From: Rhodeus uyekii
Lineage: Eukaryota; Chordata; Actinopteri; Cypriniformes; Acheilognathidae
Assembly: GCA_037043235.1 (NCBI GenBank)
Contig: JAWRVZ010000016.1
Span: forward strand, 1,359,001-1,423,000
DNA length: 64,000 bases
Direction: 5' to 3'
Positions 23,460 through 33,832 of this stretch are shown here, in pieces. The translations under genes were made by a program, and so were the position numbers. The notes below the pieces were generated by a model. That model searched no databases, was not told the DNA's origin, and was given only the letters and a program-made list of their open reading frames with translations. The stretch's first letter is position 1; every line of letters begins with the position of its first letter.

Positions 23460-26400
23460 GTACCCCCTCCTCCACGGGCAGCTCCTGAGGACCGCGGCGG
23501 ACGACGACGGGGCCGGCCTCGACCCCGGGGGGCTGGACGGTTGGGGTTGTTGGTGTGGAATTCTTGCAGGAGCTCTGGATCTAGGATGTCATCGTGGTTG
23601 ACCCAAGAGCGTTCTTCGGGACCGAAACCTTCCCAATCTACGAGGTACTGCAGTGTGCCGGCCCGTCGTCGAGAGTCCAAGATGGAAGAAACTTTGTAAA
23701 TGTTCTGGTCCGCCGGGTCAACAGGAGGAGGAGGTACAGCCTCAACACCAGACTCTGTGGATGAGGGAAACAGAGGTTTAGTGAAGGGCTTGAGGAGAGA
23801 CACATGGAATGACGGGGAAATTCGGTAATGTGTGGGTAACTGAAGACGGTAAGTGACCTCGTTGATCTGCCTCACCACTTTGAAAGGACCTATGAAGCGG
23901 GGACTCAGCTTGCGACAGGGCAGCCGTAGGCGAATGTCCCTCGTTGATAGCCAGACGAGTTGACCGGGATAGTACCGTGGTGTGGGAAGGCGTCGGCGGT
24001 CAGCTTGGATCTTCTGCCTACGGACTGCCCTTTGCAGATGAACGTGAGCTGAATCCCATACCCTCTCGCTCTCCTGGAACCAGTGATGGACAGCTGGGAC
24101 TTCCGTGGGCTCTCCTGTCCAAGGGAATAACGGTGGCTGAAAACCAAACATGCACTGAAACGGTGTGAGGTGTGTGGACTCTTGCCTTAGTGAGTTTTGG
24201 GCGTATTCAGCCCACGGAAGAAACCGGTTCCAGGTGTCTTGTTGGTGGCCACAGTAGGATCTCAGATATCTCCCAATTTCCTGGATCTTCCGCTCAGTCT
24301 GGCCATTGGTCTGGGGATGGTAACCTGAACTCAGACTAACGGAGACTCCGAGAAGGTGAAAAAATGACTTCCAGACTCTGGAAATGAATTGGGGTCCTCG
24401 GTCGGAAACGATATCTTCCGGGAGGCCAAAGTGTCGGAAGACTTGGTGAAACAAGGTTTCCGCCGTTTCCAAAGCCGTGGGGAGGCCCTTGAGGGGTATC
24501 AATTTGCAAGCTTTAGAAAACCGATCTACCACTACAAGGATGCATGTCTTGCCGTCAGATGGTGGTAAATCGGTCATGAAATCCACTGCAATGTGTGACC
24601 AGGGTCGGCGGGGTATCGGCAGGGGTTGGAGTTTGCCTTCTGGAAGATGGCGTGGTGATTTGGTGGTGGCGCAGACTGAGCATCCTCTGACATACTGGGA
24701 GACATCGCGGTCCATTCTGGGCCACCAATAGCGATCTTGTAGGAGCGAGAGGGTTCGCTGGCTGCCTGGGTGTCCAGAGCCCGGAGACGTGTGAACTTGA
24801 TCCATGAGGGGCAGGCGGAGTCGAGATGGTACGTAGAGCTGCCCCTCAGGGACCCCCGGCGGAGCTGGTTCTTCGCGAGTTGCTTCGGCGATCTGGTGGT
24901 CTATTGTCCATTGGATGGGACTAACAATCAAGGCTGGAGGGAGCACGGGTTCAGGCGGTTGTGGGTTATTGTCAGGGGTGAACTGGCGAGAGAGAGCATC
25001 GGCTTTCTGGTTCTTGTCCCCAGGTCTATACGTCACGGTGAAATTAAACCTCGTGAAGAAGAGTGCCCAACGAGCCTGCCGTGGATTGAGCCTTTTTGCT
25101 TCCCGCAGGTACTCTAGGTTTCGATGATCGGTTATCACCTGGAATGGATGGTTAGCCCCCTCCAGCCAATGCCTCCACTCTTCCAATGCCAACTTTATGG
25201 CAAGCAACTCGCGATTCCCAATGTCATAGTTCCGCTCCGCCGGGGATAGCTTTTTGGAAAAGTAGGCACATGGATGGAGTCTTGGAGGCTCACCCTGCCG
25301 CTGTGACAGCACGGCTCCTACCCCGGTGCAGGACGCGTCGACCTCGACTATGAACGGTAACTGGGGATCCGGATGAGTGAGGGTAGGAGCCGTGCAAAAG
25401 GCTGCCTTAAGGGTTTGGAAGGCCTTGGTGGCTTCAGGTGTCCAGGACAGAGACTTGGGCCCATGTTGCAGTAATGATGTCAAGGGTGCACTGATTATAC
25501 TGAAATTCCGGATGAACCGCCTGTAAAAGTTGGCAAATCCCAGGAAACGCTGTAATTCTTTGATTGTGGTAGGTTGTGGCCAGTTCTGCACCGCTTTCAC
25601 TTTCCCCTGGTCCATCTTGACGCCGCTCTGGTTGATGATATAGCCAAGGAATTGGATGCTGCTGCGGAGGAACTCGCACTTCTCTAATTTCAAGAAGAGA
25701 TGGTGTTCTCGAAGCTTAGCTAGGACCTGCTTGACGTGTCGATGGTGTTCGGAGATGTCTTTGGAGTAAACGAGGATGTCATCGAGGTAGACAATAACAA
25801 AGATGTTGAGGAAATCTCTGAATACCTCGTTCATGAATCCCTGGAACACAGCTGGAGCATTTGACAGACCAAACGGCATGACGAGGTATTCATAATGGCC
25901 AGAGGGCGTGATGAACGCGGTCTTCCACTCGTCTCCTTCACGTATTCGGATTAGATTATACGCACTTCGTAGGTCCAGCTTCGTGAAGATGCGAGCCCCC
26001 CGCAGCTGTTCCAGAGCAGCGGGGACCAGGGGTAGCGGGTATCGGAACCTGATGGTGAGCGAGTTTAGGTGCCGGTAATCAATACAGGGCCTCAAGCCTC
26101 CGTCCTTTTTGCCCACGAAGAAAAAACTTGATGCGGCAGGGGAAGTAGATGGACGGATAAACTTCTGACGTAGAGCCTCCTTTATATACTCATCCATGGC
26201 CTGTTGCTCCGGGATGGACAAGGAGTAGATGCGTCCGCGGGGAAACGTTGCCCCAGGCAGCAGGTCGAGTGCACAGTCCCATGGCCGGTGAGGTGGAAGT
26301 TCTGTAGCTAGCCGTTTGCTGAACACGTCCTGGAACGCCCGGTATTCAATGGGGATGTCTTGACATGATGGGTTATGGGGACTCTCGATGGATGTGGAGG

Positions 26401-27721
26401 CGAGTGGTATCTCAGTTACCATGTCAGGTTGGTCAGCAGGTGTAGGGTTCCTTTGAACAGTAGAGAGACATTGTTGAAGACAGAATGGGCTCCATTTTAA
26501 GACTTCACCTGAGTTCCAGTTAACCAGAGGAGAGTGTTTGGACATCCACGGGCGCCCCAGGACAATGTCAGTAGTGGATCCCTCCAGCACCAGGAAGGTG
26601 AGTTCCTCATGATGGAGCCATCCAATTTGCAGGTGGATAGGAGACGAGACGTACCGAATGTACCCGCGGCCCAGGGGTTTTCCAAGGATGTTATGAGCAC
26701 GAAAGGGGTGGTCAAGAAGGGTTTTGTGGGCTTTCAGTTTATTCAGAAGGTTGGTGGAGATGAAATTGCCAGCTGAGCCTGAATCCATCAACGCCGTGGC
26801 TGGAACAGAGAGATTAGCAGAAGTCACTAAAACCTTTGTTAAAGACATTTTGTGGATTATGGATGCCGTGTGGATTGTACTCACCCCTGGGCGTGGTGGT
26901 CGGGTCAGGCATTGAGCTCGGAGATGGCCCTCACCACCACAGTATAGACACAAGTGCAATCGGATACGTCTCTCTCGCTCTGATGGTGATAGGCGGTAGT
27001 GATCGACCTGCATGGGCTCTGGTGCTGGAGGTTTAGGCTCTTTCAGTGGAGACGGGGAATGCGACATCGGGGTTTCTGGAGAACAGACTGTGAGGTTTTG
27101 GGACACTAGAATGGATTTTTGAATGAACTTTTCCAGGCCATAACGGTCATCATAAATGGCAAGTTGAGCACGGATGTTGGGTTGAAGTCCTTGACGGTAA
27201 ACAGCCAGTAGTGCCGCCTCATTCCAGCCACTAGAGGCCGCTAGGGTGCGAAAATGCAAGGAATAATCTTGGATTGACTGGGTTCCTTGTCGTAAACGGA
27301 GGAGTTGATCGTTGGTGGATACAGTATCAGCTGCATGGCCGAAAACTTCCTTGAAATGATGGAGAAATGCAGGTAATGATTGCGTGACAGGGCCGTTAGA
27401 GTTCCAGATCGCGCGCGCCCACTGAAGCGCGCGGCCGGTGAGGAGGGATATGACGAATGCAATCTTGGCTTGTTCAGTTTCAAACTGTCGGGGATTGATT
27501 TCAAAATACAGTTTACATTGTAATAGGAAACCATCGCATTCCTCCGCCTTACCACTGAAGGGCGCTGGCCGGGCCATGGGACTGGGTGAGGCAGATGTAG
27601 AGGCAAAGTTTTGAAGGACATGGTGGAAAGCCTGCATGACATCGAGAAGTGGATTACTCTCCGCGGCGGATGCTTCGCCAGTTACCGCCTGGGTCTGCTG
27701 GGTGGTCCGGTCTTCTGTCAT
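23384..27721 (-). CDS. gag-pol polyprotein of the gypsy chromovirus
   Basis: 1445 aa from the first ATG (27721; the open frame upstream has no ATG). Order: gag-like capsid region (about 50-220); CCHC zinc knuckle C258-C261-H266-C271; aspartic protease DSG at 313-315; reverse transcriptase with YLDD at 645-648; RNase H with first Asp at 795; integrase zinc domain (H984 to C1014/C1017); integrase core D1047, D1107, E1143; and a C-terminal chromodomain (about 1340-1392), which defines chromoviruses and targets integration to marked chromatin. No frameshift or stop separates gag and pol, so both come from one translation product. All catalytic residues are present. The last 24 or so residues are encoded by the 3' LTR and are Ser/Pro-rich, preceded by an Arg-rich stretch. 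Confidence 0.95.
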   Translation of the reverse strand: MTEDRTTQQTQAVTGEASAAESNPLLDVMQAFHHVLQNFASTSASPSPMARPAPFSGKAEECDGFLLQCKLYFEINPRQFETEQAKIAFVISLLTGRALQWARAIWNSNGPVTQSLPAFLHHFKEVFGHAADTVSTNDQLLRLRQGTQSIQDYSLHFRTLAASSGWNEAALLAVYRQGLQPNIRAQLAIYDDRYGLEKFIQKSILVSQNLTVCSPETPMSHSPSPLKEPKPPAPEPMQVDHYRLSPSERERRIRLHLCLYCGGEGHLRAQCLTRPPRPGVSTIHTASIIHKMSLTKVLVTSANLSVPATALMDSGSAGNFISTNLLNKLKAHKTLLDHPFRAHNILGKPLGRGYIRYVSSPIHLQIGWLHHEELTFLVLEGSTTDIVLGRPWMSKHSPLVNWNSGEVLKWSPFCLQQCLSTVQRNPTPADQPDMVTEIPLASTSIESPHNPSCQDIPIEYRAFQDVFSKRLATELPPHRPWDCALDLLPGATFPRGRIYSLSIPEQQAMDEYIKEALRQKFIRPSTSPAASSFFFVGKKDGGLRPCIDYRHLNSLTIRFRYPLPLVPAALEQLRGARIFTKLDLRSAYNLIRIREGDEWKTAFITPSGHYEYLVMPFGLSNAPAVFQGFMNEVFRDFLNIFVIVYLDDILVYSKDISEHHRHVKQVLAKLREHHLFLKLEKCEFLRSSIQFLGYIINQSGVKMDQGKVKAVQNWPQPTTIKELQRFLGFANFYRRFIRNFSIISAPLTSLLQHGPKSLSWTPEATKAFQTLKAAFCTAPTLTHPDPQLPFIVEVDASCTGVGAVLSQRQGEPPRLHPCAYFSKKLSPAERNYDIGNRELLAIKLALEEWRHWLEGANHPFQVITDHRNLEYLREAKRLNPRQARWALFFTRFNFTVTYRPGDKNQKADALSRQFTPDNNPQPPEPVLPPALIVSPIQWTIDHQIAEATREEPAPPGVPEGQLYVPSRLRLPLMDQVHTSPGSGHPGSQRTLSLLQDRYWWPRMDRDVSQYVRGCSVCATTKSPRHLPEGKLQPLPIPRRPWSHIAVDFMTDLPPSDGKTCILVVVDRFSKACKLIPLKGLPTALETAETLFHQVFRHFGLPEDIVSDRGPQFISRVWKSFFHLLGVSVSLSSGYHPQTNGQTERKIQEIGRYLRSYCGHQQDTWNRFLPWAEYAQNSLRQESTHLTPFQCMFGFQPPLFPWTGEPTEVPAVHHWFQESERVWDSAHVHLQRAVRRQKIQADRRRLPTPRYYPGQLVWLSTRDIRLRLPCRKLSPRFIGPFKVVRQINEVTYRLQLPTHYRISPSFHVSLLKPFTKPLFPSSTESGVEAVPPPPVDPADQNIYKVSSILDSRRRAGTLQYLVDWEGFGPEERSWVNHDDILDPELLQEFHTNNPNRPAPRGRGRPRRRPPRSSGAARGGGGTVTDPATPLAPDSFTSHSRSQSPEY
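27705..27713 (-). other. inferred self-priming site (PBS) of the gypsy element
   Basis: AGACCGGAC on the minus strand, starting 2 nt after the 5' LTR. It is the exact reverse complement of GTCCGGTCT in the LTR (27992-27984), at the predicted mRNA 5' end. Tf1/sushi elements are known to prime reverse transcription by folding the mRNA 5' end onto such a site. Confidence 0.65.
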
Positions 27722-28126
27722 GATAAACAATCGGACACAGACGTGAGTGGTGATGATGTTTATTGAACAAAGCAAACTCAGAGCAAGTAGCTGGTGACTG
27801 AAGGTGTAGAGAAGAACTGGTAGCGGCAGAGAGGCTTATCTGATGGGAAGTGGACAATACTGGGCTGGAGATCACGGGAAGAATGCCTGAAGGTTCACGG
27901 AAGGAGATCCTGGACAATCGGGGTCGGTAATGACGGCGTCAACACGGGTTGTCGCTGGCATGAGAGTCTGGCAGTCAGTGACGAGACCGGACAGTGATTT
28001 GCAGGGTGAAGCTTGTATTTAAGGAATGCTGACTAGGCAGGTGCAGGTGTTCAGTATTCTGGTGATTGGGATCGTGAGTGAGAAGTGAATGAGTCTGGTG
28101 CGAGGGGTGTGGCTGGATCCGTGACA
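27716..28126 (-). repeat. 5' LTR of the gypsy element with promoter
   Basis: 411 bp. On the minus strand a TATA-like TTAAATAC (28022-28015) lies about 29 nt before GTCCGGTCT (27992-27984), the inferred 5' end of the transcript. AATAAAC downstream (about 27766-27760) can serve as the poly(A) signal in the 3' copy. The gag ATG (27721) lies inside its last bases. Confidence 0.85.
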
Positions 28127-28476
28127 CCATGGAGATTGCAAGTAACACTTTACTGTGGACCTGTTTTAAGTGGCAATTTGAATAGATTTAATGTGCTTCT
28201 GGGGATTTTGAAAGCGTCATATTGATCCATAAAACTCACGGGAATTACAAGGTGATGATGGTTTTGCTTGCCGGGGGGGTCATAGCTAGAAATACGCTTG
28301 TTTAGTATACCATTCCACTCCCATTGGCATGTTATCTTCAGAAGCTCAACAAAGTGGTAGTTTCATATTAATGAGCAATGAAATTTGTGTAAATGTATCT
28401 ATATTTTATGTTGACAGGTTTTTGCATATGTAATCATGGTATTAATAGTTTAAACTGGTGCTGACCTAATGTTAAA

Positions 28477-28777
28477 GGGATAGTTCGCCCAAAAAAATCT
28501 CTCCTCACCCTTATGTCTTTCTAGTCATGTGACTTACTTTCTTCTGTGAACACAAAAGAAGCTAGTCCAACTCTTTTGTCATTACATGCACTTGTTTTCT
28601 TCAAAAAGAAGGAAAGTTCTGTTTGTAAAGCGAAATCTGATACACATATTAATTTGTTTGTGTATTAGATGCATCCCATACAAATCTTAAGTGCATGTGT
28701 AGTCACCGTGTTCAGAACTGAAGAAAGCCGTCATGAATATAACATGATGTTCACTTTTAAGATGAATCATCCCTTTA
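28477..28777. repeat. MITE-like dispersed repeat (aaagggatagttc family)
   Basis: The left end taaagggatagttcgccc and right end gatgaatcatccctttat are degenerate inverted repeats around a palindromic middle. The word order (tagttc.cccaaaa, ctttcttctgtgaacacaaaag) is the very common fish repeat also seen at 52128-52665. A half copy lies at 30540-30645. Confidence 0.6.
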
Positions 28778-29375
28778 TCGCAAACCTCAGAATTGCTTCA
28801 TGATTCCTAAAATGTCACTTTTGATCAAACCAATCTGGTCAAGTTTAAAATTAAATAACAAAAATCACAAACTAAGATAATTGTTGCACAATTAAATATG
28901 ATTGTTTGGTGTAGTTTAGGTACAAGAAGACTTTTTATCAGCTCTCATATTCAATTTCCTGCTGGGTGAAGAAGGGATATCAGCACCATAATTACAGTGT
29001 CACTCAGTCTACGGCCGAACAGCACCAATGACAGGAACTGTTAATTAAATCCTGCCACACATACGAGAGCACTGGGCTATTGTGTGTATCTCTGATTTGC
29101 CATCAGCAATATCTTTTATATTTACACCTTCTTGAGTGGATAAGATACTAAACATTGAAGGTGAGTTATGCAAACAGGAAGAGCCACTGTATACGGCTAC
29201 TTTTGAGTGTGATAATATATAGGCTTATAGACCGGAGAAGATAATAAATTTAGTTTTCCTGCAATTATTACGTTATCGGTCACTGCAGTTATTAATTCAA
29301 CAAAGGGGTTTGAATGAGTGTAGAATAGTAAAGCCTTTCCTCATTTATTATTAAGTTTATGAAGAGATCTTAAAA

Positions 29376-29590
29376 CTAATCCAGATAAATTGAGTAGTTT
29401 AGTCTAAATTTTTTGAAGAGACACGATCCCTTATTTGATAAACAGGCTGAGTTTAGGCTTTTATTCACATAATGAACATTCATCAACGCACACATCAATT
29501 GTGGTAAATGGCAGCTCAAGCATGTTCGCTTGACGTTCGAGAACCAATGAGGTTCATTCTTGTGTGTTATGCAGCACATTCAAGGTTTTA
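29376..29590. repeat. dispersed repeat (ccaatgaggttcattc family)
   Basis: Shares words and order (gagacacgat, gagaaccaatgaggttcatt) with a segment at 52410-52560. That places copies of one family in two distant places of the window. Confidence 0.5.
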
Positions 29591-29702
29591 CAAAAAACAA
29601 TTATGCTTTTTCTCGCACATCAAATAGGTTTAGTTAAGCTTCTGTTGATGTTTGAATGGAATAAAGCCTAAATGAATCCATGAATGTTTCACAAATCATT
29701 AT

Positions 29703-30245
29703 TACATATTCGGGTCTTTAGCGACCCGGATCATCTAACACGGATGAACCTGTTACGGTAGTATAAAACTCTACAGATATTAGAATAAAAGTTACAGAAG
29801 AATAAAATAAAGCATATTTTGTTATTTTTTGGAGCTTGGAAGGGTTCAGTTTGAGCAGATGTTTTATACCATCATCACTGTCTTCGTCAGAGCTCATTTC
29901 CCAGTACATTCAGAATCTGGCTCATATTCACGATCTGAAACACATTCAAAACTATTATTCAAATAACATTCAAAATCAATATTTTGATCTCTGACAGCTT
30001 CTTCACCAGATCCACCATCAAGTGGCAGTGACACTATTAAATCTCTGAGGCATTTCAAGCTTTGCTATTTGTTTGTTTTCTGCCTGCGGTTACTATGAGT
30101 GAAACATCATTTCATCCTTGTGTATCAGACAGTCCCACATTGTTGAATAAAAGAGAATTGCACTTAATCAGTCATCAAAGATTACATTTTTGTTGTGCAG
30201 AAAACAAATATGCTTAAACTGTTACATACCTCGGGGGACCCAATA
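29703..30245 (-). pseudogene. possible piggyBac-like element remnant with acidic N-terminal fragment
   Basis: The left end is a short palindrome (cgggtctttagcgacccg, 29709-29726) and the right end has a related cctcgggggaccc. On the minus strand, short open pieces (30060-29890 and 29909-29718) encode an Asp/Glu/Ser-rich segment (EMSSDEDSDDGIKHLL) reminiscent of piggyBac transposase N-termini. No TTAA duplication or catalytic domain was found, so the family call is weak. Confidence 0.3.
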
Positions 30246-30539
30246 TAGTTTTTACAAAAAAAATAATCTGAAAACAGGTATTGTTTTATCGTTTAATTTT
30301 CTTTTCTTGTTATATTGCTTATAGTAAAATGACTGAGGAATACTAAGAAGGCTGATGTCTAACATAAAAAAATGGATGAGGGGGGGTTAAATCTGTTTAT
30401 CTTATAAAGTTATTGAGTCTCTTCAGAAAAGTTGGACTAAATTGCTGGAATACTTTTACTATGTCTTTATGAACTTTTTGAAAGTGTCAAAATTTCAGTT
30501 GTGAAACTGTCCATTGAGAGTATTAAATTGTTTAAAAAT

Positions 30540-30645
30540 ATCTTTCCGAAGAAGAATGAAAGACCTATGGGTTTGGAATGAAATTAGGGTGAGTAATTAA
30601 TGACAGAATGTCATTTTTTTGGTGGGTGAAATAACCCTTTAAATA
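30540..30645. repeat. half copy of the aaagggatagttc MITE family
   Basis: Contains gtttggaatgaaattagggtgagtaa and ends gggtgaaataaccctttaa, the inverted form of the left end at 28477. Confidence 0.55.
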
Positions 30646-31565
30646 CCACCTAAAGACTTCTGGCTATGTGTACTGTTAGACTGCTAGATACAGAATATTA
30701 CGTTATTATTCACTATTCTATTGTATTGTAAGATAAACTTGTCCATTAACCAGAGCAAAACATGCTTTTTCAGCAGATGAATCTAACATGACCTACTGCT
30801 ACTACATAACACGCATCTAATTTATAATTTATGAGATATCTAAAATGATTCCTAGATTCCTACCGCTGATAGATTTGCAATGTCTAGTTGTGTTTTAAAC
30901 ACATAAACATTTCAAAGGCACATTTCACTGTTTGTTATTCACATTTGTTTCAGGTACATTTTGTGTTCTTCATCTGAATGCAACATCAATTAAATGCTTA
31001 ATTGAAATTAACATTAAATATGTCCACTTTCTTAATTAATTCATACAAAGATCAACATTTACATAAAACATGCTGTGGCTCGGTCAGATCTTTGCTGGGT
31101 CAATTGTGAATCCTGTCCACATTTGTGAGCTCACAAACAACAACTTAATTAGAAAGAATTAAAAAATGTACAAGCAGTTAAGTTACTGTTATATAGTCAT
31201 AGTGAACTTCAAATCTTAAAAGTGTATATAGTTTTTAAAAACCTACTTGCAGATAATATAACATTAATTAAATAAAAGGCCACTTAGGTGTGCTTAAACA
31301 GTCATAAAAGTATGCTTTTTTTAAAATGCACTTAGTAATAATGTCAAAAGATTAAAGTTCTACTTTAAAGTACATTCACATTCAATTTCACTATATATAT
31401 CTCATTTCAATCAGCTTTAAAAAGGCATGTTTCTACATAACAATTTAGTGTAATCTGTAATCAAATGTGAGTGTGTCCAAGTAATGTCCATATGTCAGAA
31501 ATGTATAGTTCTAAGATAATAAAAATCATGTAGTTTGTGTTTTAATTAAAACAAGTATTTACTTA
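30646..31565. other. intergenic, nothing recognised
   Basis: Low-GC DNA without coding, splice or repeat signals that I can name. Confidence 0.4.
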
Positions 31566-31569
31566 TTAA

Positions 31570-32560
31570 AAGTTGTTTTACATTTTACATTTATGCATTT
31601 GGAAGATGCTTTTATCTAAAACAACTTACATTGCATTCAGGGAATTGTCATTCTAATCAGTTCTTGCTTTCCCTGGGAATTGTTATCAGGAAGGCTATTC
31701 CAGCGTTTAGGAGACAAATCATCACCTTGGAATTATAAGGTTCTATCTGACATTTTTGTCAAAAATGAGCTGACATAAAATGTACAAGCTGTTAATTTAC
31801 ATTATATGACTTTTTAAAAATGTTGTGTACATTTGAAAACACTCTCCCTCCTTTTGTGGCCTTAAAGAGTGTGATGGATTGTAGCATGATAGAACACTGG
31901 TTAAATACAGGAGCTAAACCATGTAGGGCCTTATAGGTCAGCAGCAATACTTTTTAATCGATTTTCAATAATATCATCAAGGAGCAGAATGTATGAAAAT
32001 ACCAGAGGGCCTGAAACAGACCCTTTTGGCACTCCATCATTCAGCTTGAAAAACGTCCTGTTTAAACAAACTTTAATTGTAACTGTCAGATAGGTATGAA
32101 TGAAACCACCTGTGAAATCGATAAGATTATGTAATGATCTGTAGTGTTGAATGCAGCAAGATACTAAGATACATCACAGTTTCTGTGCTGAAATTGAAAT
32201 TGACTGAAATTTTTCAGAAATATACTTGTTTTGCAAGTAGAAGCAATTGAGCAAACACAAATGTTCCTGTATTTTAGACATAAATGGAAGACTTGAAATC
32301 GGTCTGTAGTTTGCCAATTAATTTGTATCTAGTTTTGGTTTCTTAATGAGAGGCTTAATAACTGCCAACTTAAAGGGTCTTGGCACATGACCCAGAGTTA
32401 GAGAAGAGATCTTGTTGTGAAGGTTAAATATAGTATACAACATCACTTCTGCAACAACAGCAGCTCAAAAGTCCTGAAAATATTGAAACCACTGATAAGC
32501 ATTTTTAGATAACAGATCACTTAAATATTTAGAAATACCTGGATCCAATCTCTGTTGGAG
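31570..32560 (-). repeat. old dispersed repeats (LINE 3'-end-like sequence and degenerate repeat)
   Basis: On the minus strand, 31650-31570 reads like the fish L2-type LINE 3' end (gataaaagc.tctgccaaatgcataaatgt pattern). The following kilobase (for example aaaccatgtagggccttata near 31918-31937) is a familiar but unnamed dispersed fish repeat. Strongly decayed. Confidence 0.4.
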
Positions 32561-33665
32561 GCATAGTCATGTGTTGAGGTTCTTTCCATTACTTGGACAT
32601 CCACAGTAAAAACAAAGGTACTCATTGAATTGGTTTTGTTCAGTGTGGATGCAGAACAACACAGAGAAGTAAATTGAGAGAAAAAAATGTCTGAGAGAGG
32701 GATAGTTGAAGGAGGGAGAAGAGTAGTTGGATCAGCACAAGGGAGAATAAGAGGTATGGGTTGTTTTCCACCTTACACATGTTGAACCAATGAAAGCTTA
32801 GGGCTTTAACTAAGGAGCACCTTTCAATCCATGGAGGCATTATGAACACCCCGTCCCCAGAAAGCAATTTCAACGGAGGTGGAAATTGAAGTTCTGCATA
32901 GGGGACCCATTTGACCAGTGATTGCCCTGAGCAGAAGTTATCAGAGCTGTATTGCACAAATCTTGGTAAATACAGTATTTTGGGGTTTTGGATAATGGAT
33001 GAGAGGAATAACTGAGTCTTTGCTGCTTTACTATAGGGTGAAGAGGAGATAGTGAAGATGGATTAGGGACCGGAGTGAAGCACACCCCCTGTTGCTATTG
33101 GGAGTAAGTAGATATCTAGGTGATATCCTTGCATGCTTGACATATAGGAACAGTAGGAGGTTCTCAGGGAGAGGATACACGAGGAGAACTCTGGAGGAAT
33201 CAGTGGGAACAAGAAATGACACCAAGAGAAACTAAGCGGTAAATTGATCCATTTTGTGAAAAGTGTTCTTCTATGCAGGAGATAAGTGCAGTGCTGATGA
33301 GGAGCAGGTGATTAGAATTGAGGAGAGCGAGATTGCTGTGAGGGAGTGATGGTGGGGACTGGTGATTCCGTGACATATGCATCTTCTGTGACTCACAGCT
33401 TTCTGAAAATGAACATTGAGGTGTCCTCCTATGGAGCTCACAACCCCAGAATCATGGATAATATGCATTATTCACATAAAGGAGTAAAATAGAAAAATAA
33501 AATGCAAGAAGGCCTGACCACTTTCTTAGATGTCAATAGAAAGCCATTTCTGTTTGTCTTAGGCTTAATTTCAATACCCATATTGTAAAAAACATACTGA
33601 TACATGACTCCATTTTCCCATTTTCTTCAGTGACAACAATTTCTTCACCTCAATCTTAAACTCAC

Positions 33666-33832
33666 CTTCATGACCTTTTCCCTTTCTGTGAAAACATTTA
33701 CTGACAGCATGGCTTTGATGAAACGCTGACTGATAATTTGAAAGAGCTCGTCCAATTTTCATGTGGTCTCCCGAACGCTGGGTGGTCTGGCCCATGGTGC
33801 GACTCGATGCTGTGACTATTCCAGCAGGGACC
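33666..33832 (-). other. splice-bounded open segment, possible exon of an unannotated transcript
   Basis: A donor G|GTGAGTTT (exon end 33666) and candidate acceptors (CACCTAG before 33832, or TTCTCCCCCAG before 33869) bracket an open frame including SRTMGQTTQRSGDHMKIGRA. The composition is less AT-rich than its surroundings. No family recognised. See 38308-38372 and 42319-42474. Confidence 0.3.

Larger units (their letters stand above)
23049..28126 (-). mobile_element. complete Ty3/gypsy chromovirus (Tf1/sushi type)
   Basis: Two 411-bp LTRs (23049-23459 and 27716-28126) in which I see no differences, TG...CA ends, and a 5-bp target duplication CCATG (23044-23048 and 28127-28131). The internal region of 4256 bp is filled by one gag-pol ORF on the minus strand. 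A purine-rich tract (GGAGGAGGGGG) lies just before the 3' LTR. There is no tRNA-like primer site after the 5' LTR; instead a 9-nt self-complementarity to the LTR suggests self-priming as in Tf1/sushi elements. Identical LTRs and an open ORF indicate a very recent, probably competent insertion. It sits about 2 kb upstream of penk. Confidence 0.93.

Noticed and set aside
23418..27036. Plus-strand ORFs across the gypsy element
   Set aside because: They are antisense shadows of the 1445-aa gag-pol frame.
27721..27775. Upstream extension of gag-pol into the LTR
   Set aside because: The extra 18 codons contain no ATG; the first ATG is at 27721.
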